A stretch of 64,000 nt of DNA. Origin: Bacteroidales bacterium UBA5219 (GTDB lineage Bacteria; Bacteroidota; Bacteroidia; Bacteroidales; ML635J-15). The position numbers and the translations under genes were made by a program. Positions 34,398-43,182 of the stretch are shown piece after piece. The notes under the pieces are model-generated. The model worked only from the letters and a program-made list of their open reading frames with translations, searched no databases and had not been told where the DNA came from. Within the stretch, counting starts at the first letter, position 1. Each line of letters begins with the position of its first letter. The stretch lies in contig DHVB01000077.1 in the NCBI GenBank assembly GCA_002412425.1, positions 74,340-138,339 of the forward strand. Direction: 5' to 3'.

Positions 34398-35939
34398 TTA
34401 TTTTTCTATATACACATCTCTTAAAAAATGTTTTGCTTCTGTTAATGTTTTTGTATTAACTATCTCTTTAGCAACACGATAGCCGTTTAATTTATAATAA
34501 ATTATATAATCATTTTCAGGCAATAAGTCAATTTCATAGCTTCCGTTAGCGTCAGATTGTTGCGAATCCATCAAAATATATTCATCATTCATTACTTGTA
34601 TATCCACATTTGCCATTTTTTCTTTTGTTATTTTATCATAAATTGTTCCCGAGAGCGTAAATTCTAAAGAAGGAAGCAGAAAATAATATAAATCTGATTT
34701 TCCCAAACCTCCAGTTCTTGTAGAAGATAAGAATCCCTCTTCTTTCATACCTATAAAAACTATGCCAAAATCGTCTCTAGATGAATTTATTGGAAATCCT
34801 AAGTTAGAAATTTCATACTTAATCCCTGAAATATGTTTAGCTCTAAAGATGTCAAAACCACCCATTCCTGGATGTCCATCAGACGAAAAATATAAATCTC
34901 CATTACTTCTAATATAAGGATGAATTTCATCAGCTTCAGTATTTATATAGTGTCCTAAATTTTGAGGGTAACCAAAAGGTGCATTTTTTCTTTCTCTAAC
35001 AACTTTATAAATATCTTTTCCTCCTAAGCCTCCAAGTAAAGAGTCTGCTACAAAATATAAAGTTAATTCATCATCGCTAATTGCAGGATGTCCTATTGAA
35101 ATATGTTCTGGTATTCCAAGAATTTCTACTTCTTTGATTTGTCCCCAATAACTTCCCACACGCTTTGCCACAAAAATTCTACAACCTTTATCCTTTTTTT
35201 TGTCGTATTGGCATCTTGTAAAATACAAATTATTTGATTTTCGATTTAAAAAAGCAGCTCCCTCCTCATCAACAGTATTTACTAAACCTGGTACAATAAC
35301 AGGTTTTGACCATTTTCCAAATTTATCTTGTTCTGAAAAAAATAAATTTGAACAATATTCACCAGATTCAGGACTTATAGAAACATGAGTTGGAGCATAA
35401 CGTCCCGAAGTAAAATAAATTTTGTGTTTGTTCCTAACTTCATAAAAGGGACAATAATCATGTTCGCCAGAATTTAAAATCGCAAACAATTCTACTTTAT
35501 GGCGAGTTGGGTTTTCGATTGAAGAAAAAGTAAAATCTATACTTTCTATTCCTTTGTTTGCTAACTTATGCTCTGGTGCTAACTTTTTAAAAATTTCATA
35601 CTGAATTAAGGCTGAATCATATTTTTGCAACATTTGTAAAGCTTCACCGTAATATAAATATTGTACAGGGTCGGAATATCCAAGGTCGATGGCTTTTTTA
35701 AAGTATAATGCAGATTCTTCTGGCTGAGATAGTTTTTTGTAGCAATATCCTATTTTAAATGATGATTCTGCAATAATGCGTGGTTTGTTTTTAGATTTTG
35801 CAATTTGAGTTAAATATAGCTGAATTGCTTGTGCATATTGTTCTTTGTCTAAAGCGACATTTGCATTTCTCAAATGCTTTTGCCCAAAAAATGTTAGTGG
35901 CAAAATTAAGCTTATTAACAAAAGAAAATATTTACTCAT
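34398..35939 (-). CDS. TPR/PD40/CRD exported protein without OmpA domain
   Basis: 513 residues when started at the second Met (MSKYFLLLISLILPLTFFGQ is a clean signal peptide; the upstream start adds 10 residues). TPR repeats lie at about 25-140. A PD40 propeller follows, with blocks nearly identical to the neighbour (AISDDELTLYFVADSLLGGLGGKDIY, RSNGDLYFSSDGHPGMGGFDIFRA), then a CRD-type sandwich (GTIYDKITKEKMANVDIQV). It stops where the neighbour's OmpA domain would start. It looks like a tandem duplicate of the PorE-like gene 27 bases downstream that lacks the peptidoglycan anchor. Confidence 0.85.
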   Translation of the reverse strand: MSKYFLLLISLILPLTFFGQKHLRNANVALDKEQYAQAIQLYLTQIAKSKNKPRIIAESSFKIGYCYKKLSQPEESALYFKKAIDLGYSDPVQYLYYGEALQMLQKYDSALIQYEIFKKLAPEHKLANKGIESIDFTFSSIENPTRHKVELFAILNSGEHDYCPFYEVRNKHKIYFTSGRYAPTHVSISPESGEYCSNLFFSEQDKFGKWSKPVIVPGLVNTVDEEGAAFLNRKSNNLYFTRCQYDKKKDKGCRIFVAKRVGSYWGQIKEVEILGIPEHISIGHPAISDDELTLYFVADSLLGGLGGKDIYKVVRERKNAPFGYPQNLGHYINTEADEIHPYIRSNGDLYFSSDGHPGMGGFDIFRAKHISGIKYEISNLGFPINSSRDDFGIVFIGMKEEGFLSSTRTGGLGKSDLYYFLLPSLEFTLSGTIYDKITKEKMANVDIQVMNDEYILMDSQQSDANGSYEIDLLPENDYIIYYKLNGYRVAKEIVNTKTLTEAKHFLRDVYIEK

Positions 35940-36015
35940 GTATGAATTTTTGAAAACGTAAAATAACAAAATTTTTACATTTTAAACAAATTTAAAATGT
36001 AAAAAACAAAAAAAA

Positions 36016-36059
36016 CTGTCTTATAAATGCTCAAACACTTTTGAACACTTCTAAGACAG
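36016..36059 (-). terminator. Terminator of the ECF sigma factor gene
   Basis: CTGTCTTA (36016-36023) pairs with TAAGACAG (36052-36059), with an inner stem TCAA/TTGA. A long A run to the left provides the minus-strand U tract. Confidence 0.7.
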
Positions 36060-36121
36060 CTCAATTATTTGTGCCTTAATTTTATCTAAAGGCAACTCAA
36101 CTAAGTTGTAGTTTGTAAAAA

Positions 36122-36622
36122 TTATTTAAAACTTTCTAAATTTTCCATTAACTGACGCCGAGCGAAAAATATTCTACTTTTTACTGTACCTATAGGTAGA
36201 TTTGTTTTGTCGGCAATTTCCTTGTACTTATATCCATCAACAAACAACTGAAAAGGTATTCTATAATCATCTTCTAAATTATCTATAGTTGATTGAATGT
36301 CTTTAGTATTAATACTGTTTTCAGCATTATACTCTTCGTACATAGTATTTTTTAAAATATACTCATCTTCTGTCTCGTCATTAATGGTGTTTTTTGCAGA
36401 CAATTTAGTTACTTGATTCAAATATGTATTACGTAAAATTGTAAATAACCAAGCCTTAATATTATTATCGGCTGTATATTTATCGCGATATTGAATAGCT
36501 TTTACAAAAGTATCTTGAACTAAATCTTTTGCTGTCTCCATATCTTTGGTTAGACTAAGAGCGAAATATCTCAAACTCTTTTCTAAGTCTAATAGTCTTG
36601 TGTTAAATTCTTGTGTGCTCAT
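36122..36622 (-). CDS. ECF RNA polymerase sigma factor
   Basis: 166 residues. Region 2 (LLDLEKSLRYFALSLTKDMETAKDLVQDTFVKAIQYRDKY) and WLFTILRNTYLNQ bind core RNA polymerase and the -10 element. Region 4 near the C-terminus (YRIPFQLFVDGYKYKEIADKTNLPIGTVKSRIFFARRQL) is a clear HTH. No anti-sigma gene is adjacent, unlike the second ECF factor at 49.6 kb. It sits between T9SS-type envelope genes, so an envelope regulon is possible but not shown. A minus-strand -7-like octamer (plus strand CAAAATTA, 36679-36686) lies upstream. Confidence 0.95.
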   Translation of the reverse strand: MSTQEFNTRLLDLEKSLRYFALSLTKDMETAKDLVQDTFVKAIQYRDKYTADNNIKAWLFTILRNTYLNQVTKLSAKNTINDETEDEYILKNTMYEEYNAENSINTKDIQSTIDNLEDDYRIPFQLFVDGYKYKEIADKTNLPIGTVKSRIFFARRQLMENLESFK

Positions 36623-36861
36623 TGTTTTATTATTTTAATTTTTTAATAATTGTATTTAAGTATTACAATGCGAAAATACAAAATTATTTTCAAATAATCC
36701 AAATTATTTAAATGTTTTTCATCAAGAATTTAACAAAAAACAGCCTTATTCTAAATAAGTAAATTTTTACATTTTAGTGCTATTAGTGCGTGTGTAAGAA
36801 ATATTTATAGTTTGTATAAATTAGCGTTTATTCGATTTTTTTTTGTTTTTTTAGTCAATTA

Positions 36862-38079
36862 TTAAAAATTAAACAACAATCCAGATATTCCTACAATTAG
36901 TCCAATGGTTATACTTATAGTTTTCATAATTACAAAACTCTTTTTTGATTCTGCTAACAGTGGTAGTGAACCATGTCCGTTTTGCACAATACTATTTGCC
37001 AACAAAATACTGAAAGGTATTGTTCCTTGCAAGAATAAAACTACAAACACTAAATGAGGTCCTGATTGTGGAATTATTCCTACTGCTATTGCTATTAGCA
37101 AAACAATAAAGAGGTGGTCATAAATCCAGTTTCCAAAATTTGCAAATTGTAATAAAATATTTACAGCTAGCAGAGTTACAAATATCCAAATTAAAATTTT
37201 AGGCAAATGTTTTTTTATTAGATGTTGCCACAAGTGTTTTTTTATAAAATGGTCTTTAGTAAAAAGTACTACAATCAGTGCAAAAAATGCAGATATTAAA
37301 ATCGTAACTCTAACCCAATCTATGCCGTGTTCATGATTATGATGCAAATTTTCATTATGCGAGGTTTCAGAAATATGTTCATGCTCGTGTTCGCAATCAT
37401 GATTATGAATATGTGTAATATTCAAATCGCTCATTTCCACTTTTTTTACGGAATTTGCTGCAGGGAGTGAAAAAATTAATTTATCTGAATGTGTATGTCC
37501 AATAACTCCACCAAAGGTTAAGCCTAGTATAACTAGGATTATTGCTAATATTATCATTCGCTTGGGCAAAAAACTAAAGTTCTTAAATGAAAAAGTACTA
37601 CTTGGCTTATCGCAACAATCATCGTGGTCGTGAATATCGAATGAAAATTCTTTGTCAGCTGCATAATTTTTTAATTTTAAGTATTTATCAGCAACAAAAC
37701 CTAAAACTATTGCCAATACAGCTAAAATAGCAAACATAAATATTGCTGTTTTTGGCATTAGTGCTAACATAAAATAAGCCTCATCACCAACAGTTGCAAT
37801 CATAGCAGCAAGCATTGCTCCAAAAGTAAAAAGTCGGTGAGTATAAAGAGAGACTGCCGTAAAAACACCCATGCAACCTGGTATAAGTCCTAAAACCGTT
37901 CCTGTTATAATTTGCATTCCTGGTTTTTTGCTAATAACTTTTGTTAATTTTCCTTGACTTAAAACATTAAGAAATTCAATCAACAACATAACAATTACAA
38001 CAAAACTTGTAATCATTAATGTTTCTTGTAATATACCATGCCAGTTTAAGTTTGCAATAATTTCCAAAAACTTTGTCAT
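36862..38079 (-). CDS. Putative heavy-metal/manganese exporter with His-rich loop
   Basis: 405 residues, about ten membrane segments. The first helices (FVVIVMLLIEFLNVL, TGTVLGLIPGCMGVFTAVSLYTH) and the internal block AIAVGIIPQSGPHLVFVVLFLQGTIP fit the DUF2899/ArsP_2 family of putative metal exporters (often called putative manganese transporters), an internally duplicated permease fold. Two metal-binding-like segments lie between the halves: IHDHDDCCD (149-157) and a His cluster at 223-251 with about ten His residues. Substrate is inferred from the His/Cys content, not proven. It has no obvious metal regulator beside it. Confidence 0.85.
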   Translation of the reverse strand: MTKFLEIIANLNWHGILQETLMITSFVVIVMLLIEFLNVLSQGKLTKVISKKPGMQIITGTVLGLIPGCMGVFTAVSLYTHRLFTFGAMLAAMIATVGDEAYFMLALMPKTAIFMFAILAVLAIVLGFVADKYLKLKNYAADKEFSFDIHDHDDCCDKPSSTFSFKNFSFLPKRMIILAIILVILGLTFGGVIGHTHSDKLIFSLPAANSVKKVEMSDLNITHIHNHDCEHEHEHISETSHNENLHHNHEHGIDWVRVTILISAFFALIVVLFTKDHFIKKHLWQHLIKKHLPKILIWIFVTLLAVNILLQFANFGNWIYDHLFIVLLIAIAVGIIPQSGPHLVFVVLFLQGTIPFSILLANSIVQNGHGSLPLLAESKKSFVIMKTISITIGLIVGISGLLFNF

Positions 38080-38137
38080 AATAAAATTTCAGTTTCTCTT
38101 TCCGCTACAAAATTACATAATTACTAACAATAAAAAT

Positions 38138-40117
38138 TTAATTTTGTTCTAGATTTTCGACAGAAATTGCAATAATTTCTATTTTTCTTTCTCTCGATGC
38201 TGCTGGACTATATATTGAATTTCGCGGGTCTTTTGGGTCATCGCTAACTTTGCCATCTGACAGTGTTTTTCCAAAAGCTACAAATTCGTACTCTAATTGT
38301 CCAGATTCTATGTAAGGAAGAAATATGCCATTGTCGTATTCGGCGAAATAATTAACTAAACTTGATATTCGGCGTTTAGCAAGATTAATATTATAGGCTG
38401 CAGTATTAAGTGGACTTGTATAGCCTTTTATTGTAACAATAATTTTTTGACCTTCAATCAAAAGTTCGTGCATTAAACTTGTAAATTCCAATAGCTTACT
38501 GTAATTATCTTGAACATTATAAGAAAAGTAATAATCTATGCTATCAATAGCCATTAGCTTTTCTGTTTTTCCCAATCCTTTTGAATACATTTTTCTATAA
38601 GTTTCTTGCAAGGCTAAATAATCAAAATAGCTTGTTGAATAATTTATACTTGTTACAGTATCCCACGAGTTTGGAACTGGCTGGTCGTTATGAAAATACA
38701 GCGTAATTGGAACTAAAAGTTTTGTTTTAGTAATAATTGTTGTTATTTTTTTCTCAGTTATTAATTCTGGCGGTAATTCTTTTTCTAGTTCGTAATAAAA
38801 CAAATCGTTGCAACAACTTTGCTTTTCTACTGCAAATGCAGATTTTCTATTACTGGTAAAAAAAGCTAATCCTTGTTTGGGATATATTTTATAATAAGTA
38901 TCATTTTGAGCAGTATTAACAGGATACTCTAAACTTTCAACTTTTTCCCATTTTGTAAAGTCTCCTTTTACCTTAAAAATATCGTAACCTCCTAAATTTT
39001 CATACCAATCAGACGAAAAATATAAACATGAATCTTTAATATTATAAAAAGGTGTAATTTCATTTCCTGGAGTATTTATTATAGAGCTAGTGTCTAGAAA
39101 ATTTTGTAAAGTTTTATCTTCGACAATTGGTCTTCCTAAGTTTCTTACTACTCCCCACGAGTCATCTGGTAACACTTCTACATAATAAATATCGTAGCCT
39201 CCCTCCCCTCCCGGCTGGTCAGAAGAAAAAAGCAATATATTATTTTCATTTTCTCTTTCTAACATAAATGGGTGTGTGAAGTTGTATCCAGGTCTATTAA
39301 TAACATCTGGCAATTTTTGTGGTTCTGTCCATTCATTATCAACATATTCAGAGGAGTAAATATAAGTATTTCCAGTTTGATAAGATTCCGAAACTGTAAA
39401 CCACATTTTTTTCCCATCTTTTGAAAAATGCGGATTTGCAATGTCAAAATCAACTTTATTTATTGTTTCGTCAAAAAGTTCAGCCTCAGAATTATTCTCA
39501 AAAAAATTTATTTGATAGATTTTTGACTTATAATCTTTCATACTGTCGCCAACAGGCTGTATTGAAGCAAAAGTTAAAATAGAATCTTTATAAAATGCAG
39601 TAGAAAAGTCGCTGTAAACAGAATTTATATTTGTGTCGCATTTAAAAATTTCTATTCCAGATGGATTGTTGTACATTTTCCAAGCTTTTTCGCAATTCAA
39701 TATTTCTTGCATTGATTTTTTTACTTTCAAATTAGTTTCGTCATTTTCTTTAATTGCTATGAATTGCCGATAATTATACTGTGCTTTAATAAATTCTTCG
39801 TTTGCTTTTAACATTTCCGCATAATAAAATATTGCGTCAGGATATTTTTCAGGATTTTTTTCTGCTAAAAATCTATAATGTTTAGCAGCTCTCACATAGT
39901 CATTATCCAAGCGATAAGCTTCGGCAGCTTTCCATACAATATCGTGCATTCTTTGATTTGATTTGAGTGCTTGTTCGTATAGTTTTGCTGCTCCATACCA
40001 ATTTTTTTCTTTAAAAGCTTTGTCCCCAGAAACTACAAGATTAACCACTTCTTTGGTTTGTGCTACAGAGTTTATTCCTATAAATATTACTGCTATGTAA
40101 ATTAAAAATCTTTTCAT
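38138..40117 (-). CDS. TPR/PD40/OmpA-like protein paired with PorP/SprF
   Basis: 659 residues from the second Met, whose ATG overlaps the PorP stop as TGATG, a translational coupling signal; the first Met adds 6 residues before a normal signal peptide (RFLIYIAVIFIGINSVAQ). TPR repeats (about 25-150) and PD40 blades follow (ENNILLFSSDQPGGEGGYDIYY, IKDSCLYFSSDWYENLGGYDIFK). The C-terminal 170 residues form a divergent OmpA domain (IIVTIKGYTSPLNTAAYNI then LAKRRISSLVNYF). The pairing with PorP/SprF is typical of T9SS accessory modules in this phylum. Confidence 0.87.
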   Translation of the reverse strand: MKRFLIYIAVIFIGINSVAQTKEVVNLVVSGDKAFKEKNWYGAAKLYEQALKSNQRMHDIVWKAAEAYRLDNDYVRAAKHYRFLAEKNPEKYPDAIFYYAEMLKANEEFIKAQYNYRQFIAIKENDETNLKVKKSMQEILNCEKAWKMYNNPSGIEIFKCDTNINSVYSDFSTAFYKDSILTFASIQPVGDSMKDYKSKIYQINFFENNSEAELFDETINKVDFDIANPHFSKDGKKMWFTVSESYQTGNTYIYSSEYVDNEWTEPQKLPDVINRPGYNFTHPFMLERENENNILLFSSDQPGGEGGYDIYYVEVLPDDSWGVVRNLGRPIVEDKTLQNFLDTSSIINTPGNEITPFYNIKDSCLYFSSDWYENLGGYDIFKVKGDFTKWEKVESLEYPVNTAQNDTYYKIYPKQGLAFFTSNRKSAFAVEKQSCCNDLFYYELEKELPPELITEKKITTIITKTKLLVPITLYFHNDQPVPNSWDTVTSINYSTSYFDYLALQETYRKMYSKGLGKTEKLMAIDSIDYYFSYNVQDNYSKLLEFTSLMHELLIEGQKIIVTIKGYTSPLNTAAYNINLAKRRISSLVNYFAEYDNGIFLPYIESGQLEYEFVAFGKTLSDGKVSDDPKDPRNSIYSPAASRERKIEIIAISVENLEQN

Positions 40118-41142
40118 CAAATAAAATCCGGACATTTTTTATAATCTGGAGCTTGAAATGGTCGTGGTTTAAAGAATACATAAATTATCGAAAACTCTGC
40201 TCCTCCTTTTCCTCTACTAATTGTGCTTAGTTTTGAGAAATTTATATCATAATTAAAGCATATTTTAAAATTATGATATTTAAAGCCAAACACAATAATT
40301 CCAGCATCTTTTGCCCTAACCAATCCACCAAAATATATTGATTGCAAATCAAGTGGATTATAATCTAAACGAAAAATTCCACCTACATCTACTTCATTAT
40401 GTTTTTGCTGAACCATATGCAAAGCATGAGCCTCCAAAAATAAATCTTCTTTTAATTGATATTCTGCAAAAAGAATTGTAGAATATTTTATTGGCAAAAA
40501 CATTTCTGAATTTTCTATAAAGCTACGTTTTGGTTGCAACAAATGATATGCTGAAAATCCCAATTCAAAATTTAATTTATGATTATATTTATATTTTAAT
40601 TTTGCTCCTGTTCCAAAATCTGGATATGACATTTTTTGATTTATTAAAACTTCATCAGATGGTAAATTTTCATTAAATCTTTCTCCATCATATTGATTTC
40701 CAAAATATAAATTATTTAAATTAATACCATGCATTACATAACCGCCAGCCAATCCCAATCCTAGTCTAAATTTTTGAGTTTTATCCACATTTAATTGATA
40801 AGCAAGATTAAGATATAATTGTGTTGTTCCGAACCTACCGTCTCCTGCAATATCGTTATTTATTTGTAAACCAATTCCCGAACGTGATTGAGAGATAAAA
40901 ACATCATCAAAGCCGGCATCTATAGAACCTGCAAAACTTGAATACGCATTTGTAAATGTATTCCATTGGTTTTTGTTATTTAAAGCGGCTCTATAATCTC
41001 CTTCAAAATCACCAGTGTTAGAAGGGTTTAAGAAAAGAGGTGCGGAGAAAAATTGACTAAAATGTATATCTTGAGAATATACTGCATTTTTTGCAAACAA
41101 AGCAAAACTTATTGTCAATATTGTTAAAATTATTCTTTTCAT
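40117..41142 (-). CDS. PorP/SprF family type IX secretion membrane protein
   Basis: 341 residues. Signal peptide (ILTILTISFALFAKNAVYSQ) and then the family hallmark DIHFSQFFSAPLFLNPSNTGDFEGDYRAAL split over residues 25-55: FSQF plus LNP at the start of the mature barrel. The rest is an outer-membrane beta-barrel. PorP is needed for T9SS secretion in P. gingivalis, and SprF helps SprB secretion in Flavobacterium; many paralogues exist per genome and each probably serves its own cargo. Here it is in an operon with the PD40/OmpA protein. Confidence 0.93.
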   Translation of the reverse strand: MKRIILTILTISFALFAKNAVYSQDIHFSQFFSAPLFLNPSNTGDFEGDYRAALNNKNQWNTFTNAYSSFAGSIDAGFDDVFISQSRSGIGLQINNDIAGDGRFGTTQLYLNLAYQLNVDKTQKFRLGLGLAGGYVMHGINLNNLYFGNQYDGERFNENLPSDEVLINQKMSYPDFGTGAKLKYKYNHKLNFELGFSAYHLLQPKRSFIENSEMFLPIKYSTILFAEYQLKEDLFLEAHALHMVQQKHNEVDVGGIFRLDYNPLDLQSIYFGGLVRAKDAGIIVFGFKYHNFKICFNYDINFSKLSTISRGKGGAEFSIIYVFFKPRPFQAPDYKKCPDFI

Positions 41143-41217
41143 GAATTAATTGTAAAGTTAATAATTTTTACAATAATTCAAATGTTAAATAAAAATAATC
41201 TTTTTAAAATTTTTATT

Positions 41218-41550
41218 TTACGTGCCATTGATACTACATAATTGCTGTAGTTTATATGCTTCTGCTAAAAGTTCTTCTTCATGCAAATAACCTGATTTGT
41301 GGCATTGCTCCAACCAATATATAATATTCTTTAAATTATTATTGGTTTTTTGTTCATACTCTTTTTCGTCTTTTTTATTATCTGCAACAATCCTGTTTTG
41401 GTATGCACAAGTAGCATTTAAAGTAGAACTTAGCAAACGAACAGCTATAGGTTTTTTATTTTGCTCAATTAAGTATTCATATAAGTTTATCATTTGAATA
41501 CTAAATTCAAAAAGTTTTTTGACTATTTGAAGATTTTCTTTAGTTTCCAT
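41218..41550 (-). CDS. Four-helix-bundle (S23-like) protein
   Basis: 110 residues, all predicted helix. The pattern LFEFSIQMINLYEYLIEQNKKPIAVRLLSS followed by ATCAYQNRI and LKNIIYWLEQCHKSGYL fits the four-helix-bundle family first seen in 23S rRNA intervening sequences (the usual core is LSxQLLRSGTSIGANxxEA, here diverged to VRLLSSTLNATCAYQNR). These proteins form pentamers and their role is unclear. It stands alone and is followed upstream by a short plus-strand ORF. Confidence 0.72.
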   Translation of the reverse strand: METKENLQIVKKLFEFSIQMINLYEYLIEQNKKPIAVRLLSSTLNATCAYQNRIVADNKKDEKEYEQKTNNNLKNIIYWLEQCHKSGYLHEEELLAEAYKLQQLCSINGT

Positions 41551-41772
41551 GGCAGTAGTGTTTTTTTTACAATATACAACTTTTTTGACGTAAAAACAAA
41601 TAATTTTTAATGTTTCAATGATTGTATAGGCAATTTATAATAAGTCTATTTTACAAATTTTATGTTTTGTTCTTTATTCAAAACTTTTTACAATTATATA
41701 AAATTTGTTTTAAAATTATACAATAAATAAAAAACATTTACGTTTTACTGAAAAATTAAATCAAACTTGCCT
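41551..41772. other. Gene-free AT-rich stretch
   Basis: About 220 bases between the four-helix-bundle gene and the 56-residue ORF, mostly A/T runs. I see no TAnnTTTG box in the plus direction and no hairpin. Confidence 0.4.
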
Positions 41773-41943
41773 ATGGTAAACAACTACATTTATTATTACA
41801 TTTTTAATTCAGAATTACCAAAACATACCCAAGAAGAATTGATAGACTTCGGTGAAATTGATGAAGATAGTGAAATTCTGAATTTGTTACCCGAATTTAC
41901 TCCTGATGATTCGGTATTGGAAAAAATATTTGAGTTATTGTAA
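41773..41943 (+). CDS. Small acidic protein, 56 residues
   Basis: Begins ATG GTA AAC AAC TAC and ends TAA. The protein starts with MVNNYIYYYIFNSELPKHTQ, then an acidic part EELIDFGEIDEDSEILNLL and ends LEKIFELL. Net charge is strongly negative, with many Tyr at the N-terminus. It has codon use like its neighbours and is followed after 11 bases by a perfect 14-bp terminator hairpin, which supports a real transcribed gene. No homologue is recognised. It would be missed by a 60-codon cutoff. Confidence 0.55.
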   Translation: MVNNYIYYYIFNSELPKHTQEELIDFGEIDEDSEILNLLPEFTPDDSVLEKIFELL

Positions 41944-41954
41944 GCTCACAAATT

Positions 41955-41992
41955 AAAAAGCTGTCTTAACATAAAAACTAAGACAGCTTTTT
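41955..41992. terminator. Bidirectional terminator
   Basis: AAAAAGCTGTCTTA (41955-41968) pairs perfectly with TAAGACAGCTTTTT (41979-41992). It serves the small plus-strand ORF and the convergent hemW gene (end 42029). Confidence 0.88.
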
Positions 41993-42028
41993 AATCATTC
42001 AATCAAAGTTATAATGTTTCAACATTAT

Positions 42029-43153
42029 TTATTCAACAAATAAATTGATTAAAATATGATTTGAAACAAACATTCCTTCTTTGGTTAAACTTAAAAATTT
42101 TTCTGTATAATTAAACCAATCTTGATTTAATTTAGAAACTTTTGCTTTAAGCCTGCTTAATTCAGAATTTCCGAAATGCTGTTGATAGTCTTCTAAATTT
42201 AATCCTTTGCTTGTTCTTAAACTCAACATTAAATATTCGTTTATAATATCACTTTCACTTAGTTTATCATATTCTACGGAAAAATTATTTTTCAATCCTT
42301 CTGCAATATAGTTTTGGATATTTGTAGTGTTATAAAATCTTTGCTTTCCATCAAAAGAATGTGCCGAAGGTCCAAATCCATAATAAATCGACCTATCCCA
42401 ATACGAAGAATTATGATGAGAAATCTTATTATTTTTAGCAAAATTAGAAATCTCATATTGCCGAAAATCAAAACTTTGTAATGTATCTATTAAAATTGAG
42501 TAATGCTCAAAACTTAAAGAGTCGTCAATTTCAGAAATTTTATTTTCATTTAACAGTCTGTAAAGCAAAGTCCCCTTTTCTATTTCTAAATGATAAGCAG
42601 AAATATGAGTAACCGGGAGTTTACAAATTTCTTTTAAATGATTCTCAAAATTCTCAGACCTTAATCCATTTATTCCATAAATTACATCAACACTAATATT
42701 TTCAAAGCCCAAATTGTAAGCGTCTATAACAGAATTTACCGACCTTTCGACATTGTGTCTTCGGCGCAGCAACTTTAAAATTTTATCGTCCATGCTTTGC
42801 AATCCAATGCTTAACCGATTTATTGGTGTATTTTTCAGATTTTTCAAATATTCCGAACTTAAATCTTCGGGATTTGCTTCAAAACTAATTTCGCAATTCT
42901 TTGTAAACTTATAATATTTATAAAGAACCTCAAAAACATTTTGAATTTCATTATAATTTAAAATTGATGGTGTACCTCCACCAAAATAAATACTTGAGAA
43001 CTCAATTTCGTTAATATTCTTTGAATTAGCTTGTAATTCATTTTCTAAGGCTTTGAGAAAATCTGTTTTTTGTTTTAATAATGCTATAGAACAAAAGTTA
43101 CAATATGAACACTTACTTTTACAAAACGGAATATGCAAATAAATGCCTGACAT
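42029..43153 (-). CDS. hemW: HemW-type radical SAM protein (heme chaperone)
   Basis: 374 residues. The radical SAM cluster motif is CKSKCSYC (Cys11, Cys15, Cys18) directly after IYLHIPF, as in HemW; an extra Cys21 follows. Typical blocks: SIYFGGGTPSIL, INRLSIGLQSMDDKILKLLRRRH, SVDVIYGINGL, ISAYHLEIEKGT and YGFGPSAHSF. HemW binds heme and SAM and was formerly annotated as oxygen-independent coproporphyrinogen oxidase; true HemN has CxxxCxxCxC. It follows the O-antigen ligase gene by 29 bases. Confidence 0.94.
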   Translation of the reverse strand: MSGIYLHIPFCKSKCSYCNFCSIALLKQKTDFLKALENELQANSKNINEIEFSSIYFGGGTPSILNYNEIQNVFEVLYKYYKFTKNCEISFEANPEDLSSEYLKNLKNTPINRLSIGLQSMDDKILKLLRRRHNVERSVNSVIDAYNLGFENISVDVIYGINGLRSENFENHLKEICKLPVTHISAYHLEIEKGTLLYRLLNENKISEIDDSLSFEHYSILIDTLQSFDFRQYEISNFAKNNKISHHNSSYWDRSIYYGFGPSAHSFDGKQRFYNTTNIQNYIAEGLKNNFSVEYDKLSESDIINEYLMLSLRTSKGLNLEDYQQHFGNSELSRLKAKVSKLNQDWFNYTEKFLSLTKEGMFVSNHILINLFVE

Positions 43154-43182
43154 TTAAGTCTTAAAATATATTTTGTTATAAT

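Noticed and set aside
42029..43153. Oxygen-independent coproporphyrinogen oxidase HemN
   Set aside because: The cluster motif is CxxxCxxC without the following xC of HemN, and the length and blocks are those of HemW.
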